Of a stretch of DNA of 64,000 nt, positions 1-9,327 are shown in pieces. Position numbers and translations under genes: made by a program. The stretch is from Coemansia sp. RSA 487. Lineage: Eukaryota; Kickxellomycota; Kickxellomycetes; Kickxellales; Kickxellaceae. How positions within the stretch are numbered: the stretch's first letter is position 1; every line of letters begins with the position of its first letter. The DNA is taken from assembly GCA_027577595.1 (NCBI GenBank), contig JANBRJ010000084.1:1-64000 (forward strand). Reading direction: 5' to 3'. Below the pieces are notes generated by a model. That model had not been told where the DNA came from. It did not search any database and saw only the letters and a list, made by a program, of their open reading frames with translations.

Positions 1-258
1 TTGCTAATAGATCTAATACCAATATAACATGCTTTGTCAGTAACATTTTGCTCTATTTTTGACATTGCTCGTTCCAATAGTCTTCGTGTACTTTTGTTAC
101 TAAGCATCTTCCATCATGACTCATGGTAAAGATAGCTCTTAGTTATAGCCATAAAATGAGTAAAGCTTGGATAAATGTGTAATTACATGTTTTTTGTCTA
201 CTCAAAATCATTCTGGTACCAAATAAAAACATTTCTTTTAGTAATTCCAAGGTGTACC
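1..258. other. AT-rich flank without a recognised gene
   Basis: No coding region, RNA gene or repeat could be supported here. It lies beyond the 3' end of the minus-strand NTPase gene and probably holds its terminator and the edge of a neighbour outside the window. Confidence 0.5.
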
Positions 259-2220
259 TTAAAAGCGAATTTCCAAAACTCGGATATCAAATGTCACACC
301 TCCTTCTTCAATACTATGTGTCCTACCTGCCTCGAGTCTATGACCAGGACGCACAAAGAGGTAAATGTTGCTACGTCTACTGCCATTTCGTTGACTAAAT
401 TCAATAGTAATGTCAATGGCGCTGCTAATGCCTAGAACAACTCGAGTAATCCGGCTAATAGGCTCATTGTTAGCCCTGAATGTGCTCACGTTGGTCGGAT
501 TTCGACGCAGTTGCTTTGCTTGGTCGATTGCTTGGTCGAGCTCCGGTTTGCTTTCTAAAACTGCAATAATAATATTGTCTGTGCAGTTCTCCGAGCCTAG
601 AACTCTAACGAGATAGTCCAAACCGCTGGTCTTGTTCAGCCTGTTGATAGGATTTGCACTCGTGAAAAGCGCCATACTATCAAAGCCAGTTTGTAGATCA
701 TATCCTAGATGGCGGCATATGTTGCTGTTGATGGAAGTCACTTCTCCGACAATACGTTGCAAATCAGTGCATGTTGCGTTGTTAATCATTGTCAGCGTGC
801 GGGTTTTGAAAGCATGCTTGAGTGTAGCGAAAATCAGTTCATACTCGCCCTGATAGCTTCCTTGGAAATGCGTTTTCATTGACTCAAAGCTTGATCCTTC
901 ATTATTAAACTTGTCCTTGAACATTGTGTTGGCTGAGCGTGGGCAAGAGAACTCGAGAATCCCGCTTTCCCGATCGTCACTATCAAAACGCGGCTCCATG
1001 GATATGTACGGATGAAATTGAAGCGCTGGGGCTCTGTCAACCGGACTGTCTGCAATAATCGACGAACTTGCAGGCAAATTATTGAACATGCGAAACACGG
1101 TCTCCTTTGTCTTATTGTCAGTAAAGTCAACAGTTAACCCGCTGCTGGATGGACGATGCATACTTTTACGGTTGTTCAGATTCCGACCGATCCTCGTGCT
1201 CCCAAATTTGGCAGCAAGCTTAGTAAACTCGTCAAGGTCCTTTGCAGAAAGTGTTTTCTTAACCAGACACCTGATTTCCCTCGGATTAAGATCTGTGTAG
1301 CGGCTGACAATGTTGGTTACAGTATCCGAGATAGAGATGTTTTGATTGCTCCAGATGCCGCGAAGGAATACACCAGCCTCTTGGTTGGAAAACCACGGTC
1401 CAATTATACGATACTTTGTGTTTTCTGGTGGGGGCTGGTTGCCCTTTGTGGCTAAAAGGACATAAAACAGATCGGTGCGCTCAGCAAGCTTTTTAATAAT
1501 GTATTGGATATCGTCAGTCGCTTGATATCTGTCAAAGCAAAAGAGTATGCGCAGTGGCCGTCCTTCTGGACCATGGTCTTCGCAAAAATTCCCAATGCCA
1601 TCAATAATCAGGTCCACAAGATCCGTCAGCGGGGTAGCTCTTTCTTCGTTAATGCCAAACGCATTAAAATTAAAAGAGGTGTCTAGTGCCAATCCAATCA
1701 TAACAGCCTTGCAAAAGTACACGAGTCGTTCACGGCTGCTGTTACAGTTGGCCCATTCCTTGCAGTCTGGAATGTAAACAACGCGTGCGTTATCGCTGGC
1801 ACAACGGACACGCCATGCAATCTCTCGCATCATATAGCTTTTCCCGCTTCCCGAGCACCCAGCAATGTAAAGCGCATTATCCCAGACTCTGGTTTCGTTC
1901 GCATTAGGTTTGAAGTTGCTGGTCACTTGGATAATGTCATCATCGGACAAGTCCGGATCTCGTTCTCTGGATATAAACTCTTGAACATTGCCGGCAATGT
2001 GTATTTGCGGTCGCAGGAGCAAGGATCGTAAAACCGGTTCATTGTCTGGGGTGGTAGTTATATCCACGGGTATCGCAATATCTTCTACATTCAAGAAATA
2101 TGGCTGTTTGGACAAAAGGGCTTCAGTTATGTTGGTATGTGCAATCCTGTCCACAGTGTTGCGGATAGAGTCTGACACAGTCAGGCTATGTAAGATTTGA
2201 ACAAGTGTAGTCGTATCCAT
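259..2220 (-). CDS. P-loop NTPase, CRN/RHS-like family candidate
   Basis: The role is unknown. From the chosen ATG (MDTTTL) the protein is 653 aa. The frame is open for 58 more codons upstream, but that stretch is AT-rich and reads like a leader. A clear Walker A motif, GCSGSGKS, lies at about residues 121-128. A Y-I-P-D-C-x-E-W stretch is at 149-156 and a Walker B-like strand (LRILFCFD) at 223-230. The first two together resemble the NTPase module I associate with large Crinkler/RHS-type families in early-diverging fungi. That comparison is from memory and is inference. The C-terminal half (about 350-650) matches no domain I know. Codon use and base composition look more AT-rich than in the neighbouring housekeeping genes, which would fit a lineage-specific or acquired gene. 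The frame is intact. It could also be another STAND/AAA-type ATPase. Confidence 0.6.
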   Translation of the reverse strand: MDTTTLVQILHSLTVSDSIRNTVDRIAHTNITEALLSKQPYFLNVEDIAIPVDITTTPDNEPVLRSLLLRPQIHIAGNVQEFISRERDPDLSDDDIIQVTSNFKPNANETRVWDNALYIAGCSGSGKSYMMREIAWRVRCASDNARVVYIPDCKEWANCNSSRERLVYFCKAVMIGLALDTSFNFNAFGINEERATPLTDLVDLIIDGIGNFCEDHGPEGRPLRILFCFDRYQATDDIQYIIKKLAERTDLFYVLLATKGNQPPPENTKYRIIGPWFSNQEAGVFLRGIWSNQNISISDTVTNIVSRYTDLNPREIRCLVKKTLSAKDLDEFTKLAAKFGSTRIGRNLNNRKSMHRPSSSGLTVDFTDNKTKETVFRMFNNLPASSSIIADSPVDRAPALQFHPYISMEPRFDSDDRESGILEFSCPRSANTMFKDKFNNEGSSFESMKTHFQGSYQGEYELIFATLKHAFKTRTLTMINNATCTDLQRIVGEVTSINSNICRHLGYDLQTGFDSMALFTSANPINRLNKTSGLDYLVRVLGSENCTDNIIIAVLESKPELDQAIDQAKQLRRNPTNVSTFRANNEPISRITRVVLGISSAIDITIEFSQRNGSRRSNIYLFVRPGHRLEAGRTHSIEEGGVTFDIRVLEIRF

Positions 2221-2474
2221 TGGTGTTTTTAGATAAAGTAAAGTAACGTAAAGGAGGGAGAGAGAAAGAGAGACTCCTGCTTCCAATGTTGTCAAAAATA
2301 GCTGTTGGGTTGTGGATGTTTTGCATAGGTCATGCAGCCAGTGCAGAGAAGAGATAGACACGGGATTGATCGTGTACAAAGATGATTTCAGCATTATTTA
2401 ACAGTGACAGATTATAAAACAAGCTCCGCTCTACACTTTTTCATGACTTTGATTAAAAAGCAAAAAAAAAAAAC

Positions 2475-4880
2475 TCAGTTCATAAAGACATCCAGGCGGT
2501 TCAGCTTTGCATAGGTCTCGGGCGGCATCCGGAACTGCACCATGCCTGCAAAGACCATCAGACCACGGGCTTTGCGCCGAAGGTCCTGCATCTTGGTCTG
2601 CTTAATCGCGTCAAGAAACGGCGACTCGCGGAGACCGGAATACAGGCGCGAAAGCGTATCCATCGCAGTTAGAAGCACAAGGGAAAAGTTGCGCGTGATC
2701 GAGTCGTCCAGGATGCGAACACGCTCTGCATGCTGGGCTGCCGCAGCAACATCGCCGTCGAGCGGTAACAGTTGGGTTGACGCGATCAGCTCCAGGGCTT
2801 CCTCGTACGCGCCACGCGCATGCGCAGCCATAAACTCGGTAATCGCCAATAGCGTAGAGCAGGTAGAAACAGCGCGCTCATCGAGGACATGCGCAATATG
2901 CTCGCGCTGCTGGTAGTGCTCAAGCACTGCGTGCGCAACGCCTTCGACCTCGGCGATGGCCTCGGAGCCATTCTGATAGAGAGCCTCGCCCAGTTGGCGA
3001 CAGAGCACGTTTAGCACCGTGTTGTAGCGCTCGCCAAGGTTGTAGAGCAGCACCGCATCCGCAAGGCGGCCCTCGTCCCGGCTGCGATCAGCCAGCTTGC
3101 GCACAATGGTCTGTGCAAACAGCTCTGACGTGGAGATGCCCAGCAGCGGCAAATAGTGTTCAAGGAAGCCACGACGGCGCGTACCGTCGGCCTGGATGTC
3201 GCCAAGGAAGCGCGCATAGTCGCGGCGCTCGTACAGGACCCGAACTATAGCACGAATGCATTCATCGTGCATCTCAGCAGACGGAAGAGTCAGCAGCAGC
3301 AGATAGTGCACGGCAGATTCGTCAGTGCCGTCATCAGCAAGCGCACGCGCATACTGCACAACAGAGCGCGAATAAACGGCACTCGGAGCCTGGATCAGCC
3401 CAAAGTAGGCCAGAAGAACAGCCATGTGCACAGCCTCGATCTGGAAGCGATCGATTTGCAAGAGATATTCAACGGCGTTTTCAAACAGACCGCATAGGAG
3501 AAGCACGCGCAGATAAAGAAGCGGAGAATTGCCGCTAGGGTCAAAGTGCGTGGCACCGTACTTGGCCATAAGCGTCTGCAGCGAATCGAGCGTGTTACGC
3601 GGGTGGCCGGCGGCAGAAATTGAGTCAGCGTCGCGGATCTGCACAAGACTGACCCACATGTAGTCCTCGGTCGTCTGGATGGCTTCGGCAGTAGCCTTCT
3701 TTGGCACGCTGCCGCGACCAATGACCTTGTACAGTGCTGCCTTGTACGGATCCTCAAGCGATGAGGGCGTCACGTGGATGTCACTGCCAGTGTTTGCCCG
3801 ACCAACCGACCCGTCCAGAAAGGCCTTGAGGTAGGCAACAAAGCCGGGGTCGCTGTCGGTGATAATGTCCTCCATCTCGAGTGCATAACGAAGCAGGTCT
3901 TGCTTGTATCCGCAGCGGTAGAGAGTGTACATGTGAGCCCAGATAGCATCGTCGTTGAAGACCTCGAGGAACGCAGGGACGCGGGCAAGGCGGCCAAACA
4001 GCACGCGCAGGTAACCCTGCACCTTGCGGTGGACGGAGGGGATGCCACCGACGTTGGCATCGTGTGGGTACTGGGCCACAAGCCGGTCCACATGCTCGAC
4101 AAATGTCTCTTCGAGATATGCGCAGGCGCCACCAACAACGCTGTCGGGTCCGCCAGAGTAGTGGGCCAGGAGCCGCCAGATCTGCGCAATCTGCTTGCTC
4201 TTGAGCTCCAAGCTGCTCTCGGCCATGGCCTTTTCCAGCCCGGCAAGGAGATTGAACTGCGGCGCAACAGAGCGCACTGCAGCCGGGACACGCGCATCGT
4301 TGAGGTCGCGTACGACCTGGGCATAGCGCTCCACGCGTGGGTGCGTAGTAGCAGTGACGCGCAACACTGGCGCAGACAATGCATAGGCACCGCCGGAGGA
4401 AACAAAAGCAGTAGCCGAATCGGTGGCACCTTGGAACTGGCCAAGCTCCTCGAAAAGACGGCGCTGCGTGTCCTCCCAGACCTGGTTCATGTGTGCAGCC
4501 ATGTTGCGGTCAAAGTCATCCAGCGTCGACAGCTCGCTCTCCTCGATGGCGTTAATGATCGACTGCTCCTGCTGCTGCGACAGGAAGCTGGCGACGTTTG
4601 CGTCGTACGTCGGCTGAAGCATTTCAAAGGCGGACAGAAGCGCGGCAGACGCAGTGTTATCGGCGAGCTCGTCGGTGTCGACGCCTGCGCTAGCAAGTAG
4701 GGCTTGGCCGCGCGGGTCAAGGGGGCGGCCGTCGCGTACCGAGCGTGCCACGAGTTTACGCGATTCAGACTCGAGCAGATCGATTCCGCGCTGAACAGTT
4801 GGAATCTCAGCTGAAGTGAGATGCGTGGTAAGGCGCTTGGATTCCTCCAGCAGCGCAGAAAGCGACATTGGTTGCGCCAT
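2475..4880 (-). CDS. NIC96: Nucleoporin Nic96/Nup93 (inner-ring nuclear pore scaffold)
   Basis: Linker nucleoporin of the nuclear pore inner ring; in the family it anchors the Nsp1 channel complex through its N-terminus and stacks through a long alpha-solenoid. The 801-aa product has the typical helical N-terminus (LSALLEESKRLT), an all-helical body and the family-like C-terminal end (YAKLNRLDVFMN). Length agrees with yeast Nic96 (about 840 aa). The ATG at 4880 is preferred over an in-frame one 36 codons upstream, because the extra stretch is Phe-rich translation of an AT-rich leader and the chosen start gives MAQPMSLS, like family N-termini. A CACGTG site lies about 117 bp upstream, at the 3' edge of the JmjC gene. 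Confidence 0.93.
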   Translation of the reverse strand: MAQPMSLSALLEESKRLTTHLTSAEIPTVQRGIDLLESESRKLVARSVRDGRPLDPRGQALLASAGVDTDELADNTASAALLSAFEMLQPTYDANVASFLSQQQEQSIINAIEESELSTLDDFDRNMAAHMNQVWEDTQRRLFEELGQFQGATDSATAFVSSGGAYALSAPVLRVTATTHPRVERYAQVVRDLNDARVPAAVRSVAPQFNLLAGLEKAMAESSLELKSKQIAQIWRLLAHYSGGPDSVVGGACAYLEETFVEHVDRLVAQYPHDANVGGIPSVHRKVQGYLRVLFGRLARVPAFLEVFNDDAIWAHMYTLYRCGYKQDLLRYALEMEDIITDSDPGFVAYLKAFLDGSVGRANTGSDIHVTPSSLEDPYKAALYKVIGRGSVPKKATAEAIQTTEDYMWVSLVQIRDADSISAAGHPRNTLDSLQTLMAKYGATHFDPSGNSPLLYLRVLLLCGLFENAVEYLLQIDRFQIEAVHMAVLLAYFGLIQAPSAVYSRSVVQYARALADDGTDESAVHYLLLLTLPSAEMHDECIRAIVRVLYERRDYARFLGDIQADGTRRRGFLEHYLPLLGISTSELFAQTIVRKLADRSRDEGRLADAVLLYNLGERYNTVLNVLCRQLGEALYQNGSEAIAEVEGVAHAVLEHYQQREHIAHVLDERAVSTCSTLLAITEFMAAHARGAYEEALELIASTQLLPLDGDVAAAAQHAERVRILDDSITRNFSLVLLTAMDTLSRLYSGLRESPFLDAIKQTKMQDLRRKARGLMVFAGMVQFRMPPETYAKLNRLDVFMN

Positions 4881-4995
4881 GATGAATCGAACAAAAAAAA
4901 TAAAATCCAAAAAAAAATAAATAAAAGAAGGAAAGTGAAAATGCCTAAACTCCCAATTTGGTGAATTAAACATAAAATCACTGATCACATACTGA

Positions 4996-7900
4996 TCACG
5001 TGGGAGGCGCTGCGCAGGAGCCTTTGACTAGAGCCCACCACAGAATCGAGTTGAGCTGCAGGAGATCAGTGCTGCGTGGGTGAGTGCTCGGCAGGGCGCG
5101 GAAGTCGGCGGACAGGCGATGGCAGTGGTTGATGCGCTCGGGGGACACAAAGTCCATGGCGACCTTGACGGCGTTGGCGTAGTTGCAGACCTGGTGCGCG
5201 CATCCGGCAGGGACAAACACAGCGTCGCCTGGGTTCTGGTAGATGCGGTAGCAGCGGACGCCATATTCGCGGTATAGGCGCTCGCGGTCGGGGCAGGTCA
5301 GGTACGTCTCTTGGTTGTGAATCGGATCGCCTTTGGCTGGCGGGCCGATGAATGTGCGGATGGCAGCGGCAGCCTCTGGCGGATAAATGTCCCACACCGC
5401 GGCGGCAGGCGCCTCCTCTGCCAGCGGCGCAGCGTAGGCCATGATGTTGACTGCATCGGCGGCGTCGCAGTGCAGGTTGGTGGTTCCAACGCCACCAGCC
5501 GCATCGCTCGAGGCGTAGGCACAGTACATCTTGGGTCCAAGGTCGGGTGGGACGTGATCGGGCGGCAGGCGCGCGGCCATGTTAAGGCGTCCGTCGCGGC
5601 GTGTGTAGTCGGGGAACGGCAGCGCAGACATCAGCCGCTCAAAGTGGCTGGGCAGTACCGTTGCAAAGTCGTCGGCAGTCGGCCAGTCCTTGAGTTTGAG
5701 AATGCGCTTTCCCACCTCTCTGGCGTGCCGTGGCCACTTGTCAACGGCCTTTTTCTTCTTTACCGCTAGCGATGTTTCGCCTTCATCATTAGTCTCCCCT
5801 TTACCTTCAGCATCTACCTCCTTTTTGCTCGCAGCATCAGCTTCCTTCTCGCCCACAGCAACATCTGCCTCCTTTTCGCCCTCTTTCCTCTCTCCCTCTT
5901 TCGCCAATAGCTCCTCAAACACATGCGCATATGTGTCTTCACCGTCAAACAGCCGGAAAAAGTCCCGCAGTGGCCAAGCTTCGCCCATTGCTGCACCGCT
6001 TGCGCAGTCCCAAACGCTGACAAGGTGGTCTCCAGCATTGCGGATCCACCACTCGGGCCGCCACAGCCCCGGGTCCATCGCTGGCAGCAGATCGCGCACA
6101 ACAATAACAACGCCGCGCCGCCACAGCTGCGAGAACTCGCGTGTCGATAGTTCGTCGGGCGTGACGTAGGCTACAGGCAGCTCCCATTCATTCAAACCAC
6201 CAGCACGCTGTTCAATGTTCGCGATCCGAGTGCCAAGCGAAGCAGACAAGACGCCGTCATCTATTCCGCCGCAATCAAATGTGTCTGGAGATCCCAGCGC
6301 TGCTCCTAGATCCAGCACAGTCCGTGCCTTGACATCAACCGCACGCATGGCGGCAGCAGCCACGGTAGACACTCGAACAAACTGACTACGGCAATGGATA
6401 GCAGATAAAGCGCTGGATCCTCCACTGCGGCCGATGCGCTTGCATCGCACAATGCGTGGAAGTGCGTTCCACATTTTCAACGAAGAGCTTGTGCGCGTAC
6501 CGATTAACGAGTCGTCCCATTCGGCGAAGCACCGCAAGCAGACCTCCATTGCACACATGGCGCATGTGTAGTATGCGCACAAAATTGACGCTGCACACAT
6601 GTCGCACAGCTGCCTGCTTCCCGCAGCTGCACGGCGCAACACACAGGGTGCTGCTGAGCATCCGAGCTGTGGATGCGTGCCATACTCGATTGTTTTGCTG
6701 GGTGGTGGATCTTCGGCGGTGACAGTGCGCAGTGCGTAGCTCAGCTCGTCCACAAGCCCAGCTGCGGCCGCGTGGATCATATAGAACTCGATCCACTGCG
6801 TACCGGTAAATGTGCGTGGGTCGTCGCACGAAGCGCCCAAATCAGTGATATTGACTGACTGCGGTGGAGCTTTGGGCTGCGATATCAGCGCCGGTACCAG
6901 AAGAAAGCGGGTGGCAACACATTTATCGGATAATTCGATGGTCAGCTCCGTTAGCATCCGCACACCGCGAAAACGGCAGATATCCTCGGCTTTGCGACGC
7001 AAGCACCCGATACACACGAACAGGCCCATTACACGCTCGCTTTGGCACGCTGTATGTTGGATTCTATTGACAATGCACACTCCAGGTCCGGAGTATATGG
7101 CCTTTACCTGCGCCAGCCAGAGGTCAGGATCTACTGGTCGTGGGACCCCATTCATCTCATACTCGTGTTTGCCCTGCTTTTGATTTCCAGATCGTATGCG
7201 AACAACGCAGTGCGCTGGCAGCTCTTCTGTGCACTGGACTGCCATCGGCTCAAAGTCCTTTCCTGCAATTGCTACCAGAGCAGGCGAATAATCGTTTTTG
7301 TTAATCATTTCGCCAAATACAACCCCGTCGTCGGTTTTTTTAACTTCCTTTGCGCCTCTTTTGTTTTTCCTGTTGTCAGCAATTTCACCTTGGCTGTTGT
7401 CAGCGGATTCAGCTAGATTGCTGTCAGCGCCCTCGCCCTGGCTGTTGTCAATAACACTATTGTTGGCAGAGTTGTTGTCAATTATGTCAACAAAGCTATT
7501 GCTGCTGCTAACGCTGTTTTCAATAGCCATGTTGCTTTCGATTGCGCTGTTGCTGATTCTGCGACTATCAACGACAATGTTGTCCAAGTCAATGCCAACA
7601 TCAATTTCGTTACCGCCTTCTTCGGCCATGGATACCTCGTTGTCATCAATAGTGCCAGATTCGCTGGCTCTTTTCTCTTCGATTCTCCCATCAGTTCTCT
7701 CTTCGGCTCTCTTGTCGGTTCTCTCTTCTGTTCTCTCTTCGGTTCTCCCTTTGATCCTGCCGAGCTGACGTTTGTACTCGACCAGAAAGCTCGCCAATGA
7801 AGACACGATATCTGCAAGTTCGTCACTTGGCAGCTCCACTGCGGAGGCTGTCGACTGCAGAGCCTCTGGGATACGCACAACCTTCCATGTGTCCGAATCA

Positions 7901-8244
7901 CGCACCACCCTCTTGAGGCGAGCACCAACACGACTCGCAACCAGCCGACAAACAGTACTTTTTTCGACGCCAGCCAGTTCACACACAAGTCGCACCTCCT
8001 CCTCTTCAGCAGTGCGTCCAGTGGCTGCCAGTCCCTGCGCCCAGCTCACCACCAGAGCTTCGCCCACGCTGCCTTTAGGCACTGCTGTGCATATGTCTGA
8101 TTCTGTGGTTTGGCGCCTGCGCTTATATATTGGTCGCGTTATTTCTACATAGACGTTGTCTTCAACGTGAGGGCGAGAGCGAGGGCGACTGCGACTAGGT
8201 CTTGGGCTTGCACTCTGCGTTTCACGCTGGTCCTCACAACTCAT
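4996..8244 (-). CDS. KDM3/JMJD1-like JmjC histone demethylase
   Basis: Predicted Fe(II)/2-oxoglutarate-dependent demethylase acting on chromatin, most like KDM3 (H3K9me1/2 in animals). The 1082-aa product starts at MSCEDQ; an in-frame ATG 49 codons upstream would add leader-like sequence. The C-terminal JmjC domain shows the KDM3-type string GTTNLHCD followed by AVNIM. The iron triad is visible: His925, Asp927 and, in GCAHQV, His1017. Upstream is a Cys-rich zinc-binding block (CDMCAASILCAYYTCAMC...CLRC, about 560-620). Two low-complexity stretches stand out: Arg/Thr/Glu repeats near residue 170-190 and a Glu/Lys/Ala-rich insert at about 780-820, just before the JmjC part. The gene precedes NIC96 on the same strand with only about 115 bp between the two. 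Confidence 0.9.
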   Translation of the reverse strand: MSCEDQRETQSASPRPSRSRPRSRPHVEDNVYVEITRPIYKRRRQTTESDICTAVPKGSVGEALVVSWAQGLAATGRTAEEEEVRLVCELAGVEKSTVCRLVASRVGARLKRVVRDSDTWKVVRIPEALQSTASAVELPSDELADIVSSLASFLVEYKRQLGRIKGRTEERTEERTDKRAEERTDGRIEEKRASESGTIDDNEVSMAEEGGNEIDVGIDLDNIVVDSRRISNSAIESNMAIENSVSSSNSFVDIIDNNSANNSVIDNSQGEGADSNLAESADNSQGEIADNRKNKRGAKEVKKTDDGVVFGEMINKNDYSPALVAIAGKDFEPMAVQCTEELPAHCVVRIRSGNQKQGKHEYEMNGVPRPVDPDLWLAQVKAIYSGPGVCIVNRIQHTACQSERVMGLFVCIGCLRRKAEDICRFRGVRMLTELTIELSDKCVATRFLLVPALISQPKAPPQSVNITDLGASCDDPRTFTGTQWIEFYMIHAAAAGLVDELSYALRTVTAEDPPPSKTIEYGTHPQLGCSAAPCVLRRAAAGSRQLCDMCAASILCAYYTCAMCAMEVCLRCFAEWDDSLIGTRTSSSLKMWNALPRIVRCKRIGRSGGSSALSAIHCRSQFVRVSTVAAAAMRAVDVKARTVLDLGAALGSPDTFDCGGIDDGVLSASLGTRIANIEQRAGGLNEWELPVAYVTPDELSTREFSQLWRRGVVIVVRDLLPAMDPGLWRPEWWIRNAGDHLVSVWDCASGAAMGEAWPLRDFFRLFDGEDTYAHVFEELLAKEGERKEGEKEADVAVGEKEADAASKKEVDAEGKGETNDEGETSLAVKKKKAVDKWPRHAREVGKRILKLKDWPTADDFATVLPSHFERLMSALPFPDYTRRDGRLNMAARLPPDHVPPDLGPKMYCAYASSDAAGGVGTTNLHCDAADAVNIMAYAAPLAEEAPAAAVWDIYPPEAAAAIRTFIGPPAKGDPIHNQETYLTCPDRERLYREYGVRCYRIYQNPGDAVFVPAGCAHQVCNYANAVKVAMDFVSPERINHCHRLSADFRALPSTHPRSTDLLQLNSILWWALVKGSCAAPPT
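4997..5002. promoter_or_regulatory. CACGTG site upstream of the Nic96 gene
   Basis: A perfect CACGTG palindrome in the context GATCACGTG, about 117 bp upstream of the Nic96 start and touching the stop codon of the next gene. It is one of seven such sites found near starts in this window; E-boxes of this type are bound by bHLH factors such as Cbf1. Confidence 0.4.
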
Positions 8245-8374
8245 TGTTGCGAGATTGGCTTTATAATTCAATAGTACAATAATATTCAGAAAGGCGAAAG
8301 AGTGATAAAAGAATGAACCAGCATCATCAGGCCACTTGAAAAATAAAAAAAAACTTTCATTCCGCCACAAAGCT

Positions 8375-9178
8375 TCACGCAAACGATGCACTCTCGATCA
8401 CCATCAGCAATTGCGCCAGGTTCGCAACTATCGCCCAACTGTCAACGTCATCGACGCCCAGGCGCGCCAGAAGCTGCACCACATCGACGGCAAGCATCCG
8501 TTGCGCCGTACGCAGGCGCCCCCGGTCTGCCGCCCGCCCTATAAACAGCGGCCACAGCGTCTGCGACATCGGATTGACTAAAGCCGATCGTGCCCCGCGC
8601 ACAACCACAGGAAATCGGACAGACGCACCCAGGTACTTTGCAGCCGCATCCACTGCACTGGCCACCAGCCCAAGCGCCAGCGCCGTCTGCTCGCCCGCTG
8701 CGCGCGTGGCAATGTCGTCTGCGGCAAACAGACCTTCTCCGCATATCGTCCACCCAGCCGCACCCAGCTCCATTGGGAACACATGCTGTAGGCCGGCAGC
8801 ACATGCCGCTCGCTCTCGCGCAAGCATCGCCCGCAAGTCCTCGACAATTATTCGCGTCTGACGCACGCGTCGTCGCTTGGCTACCAGGTCCTGTGCCGTC
8901 GCCTCTAAAGCCACTGGCAGCGGGGGCTCCTCTCGCCGTGCATATGCCTCTGCCACACTCGACGCTGCCTCGACAAGCATTGCCTGCCGCTCGACAATGC
9001 GCTTCTTGGCCTCGACACGCGCTATTGTGGCCGCCAGCGCGTGCCGCACCTGCTGTACCCGCTGTGCTCTGTTGAGCGCCTCCTCGGTATGCTGTCGCCG
9101 TTTATATGTGTCCAGTTGCAATTTTACAAGCCCGCTTTCCACTGCGCATAGTCGCACAAGAACGTCCAGCGAGTACAT
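8375..9178 (-). CDS. UVRAG/Vps38 or Atg14-like subunit of the PI3-kinase complex
   Basis: Predicted partner of Vps34-Vps15-Vps30/Beclin in autophagy or endosomal sorting. The 267-aa protein is helical, with a Leu/Gln/Arg-rich coiled coil over about residues 20-130. It is followed by the C-terminal membrane-binding region typical of the Atg14/UVRAG family, including NPMSQTLWPLFIG and then LAVDVVQLLARLG, which parallels the family pattern of a short YPL-type strand followed by a helix ending in QLL. It is shorter than human UVRAG and lacks an obvious N-terminal C2 domain or Cys-rich motif. Which of the two paralogues it represents cannot be decided from the sequence alone. Confidence 0.7.
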   Translation of the reverse strand: MYSLDVLVRLCAVESGLVKLQLDTYKRRQHTEEALNRAQRVQQVRHALAATIARVEAKKRIVERQAMLVEAASSVAEAYARREEPPLPVALEATAQDLVAKRRRVRQTRIIVEDLRAMLARERAACAAGLQHVFPMELGAAGWTICGEGLFAADDIATRAAGEQTALALGLVASAVDAAAKYLGASVRFPVVVRGARSALVNPMSQTLWPLFIGRAADRGRLRTAQRMLAVDVVQLLARLGVDDVDSWAIVANLAQLLMVIESASFA

Positions 9179-9327
9179 TTTGCTTAATGTATTTTTTATG
9201 AAATGGAAGTGTTTAATATTATAAAAAGCTTTTATGAAAGCACAAGACCTTTTTTCAGAGGCATGTGTGTTTTAAAAAAACATACGCCAGGACTTATGAT
9301 CCACAAATTCGCTGATCTTGGCCGTTC

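Noticed and set aside
175-435. 86-codon plus-strand frame at the left edge
   Set aside because: It overlaps the 3' end of the intact NTPase gene on the other strand and shows no motif.
3774-4700. 308-codon plus-strand frame inside NIC96
   Set aside because: It is an antisense shadow of a GC-rich gene; no independent features.
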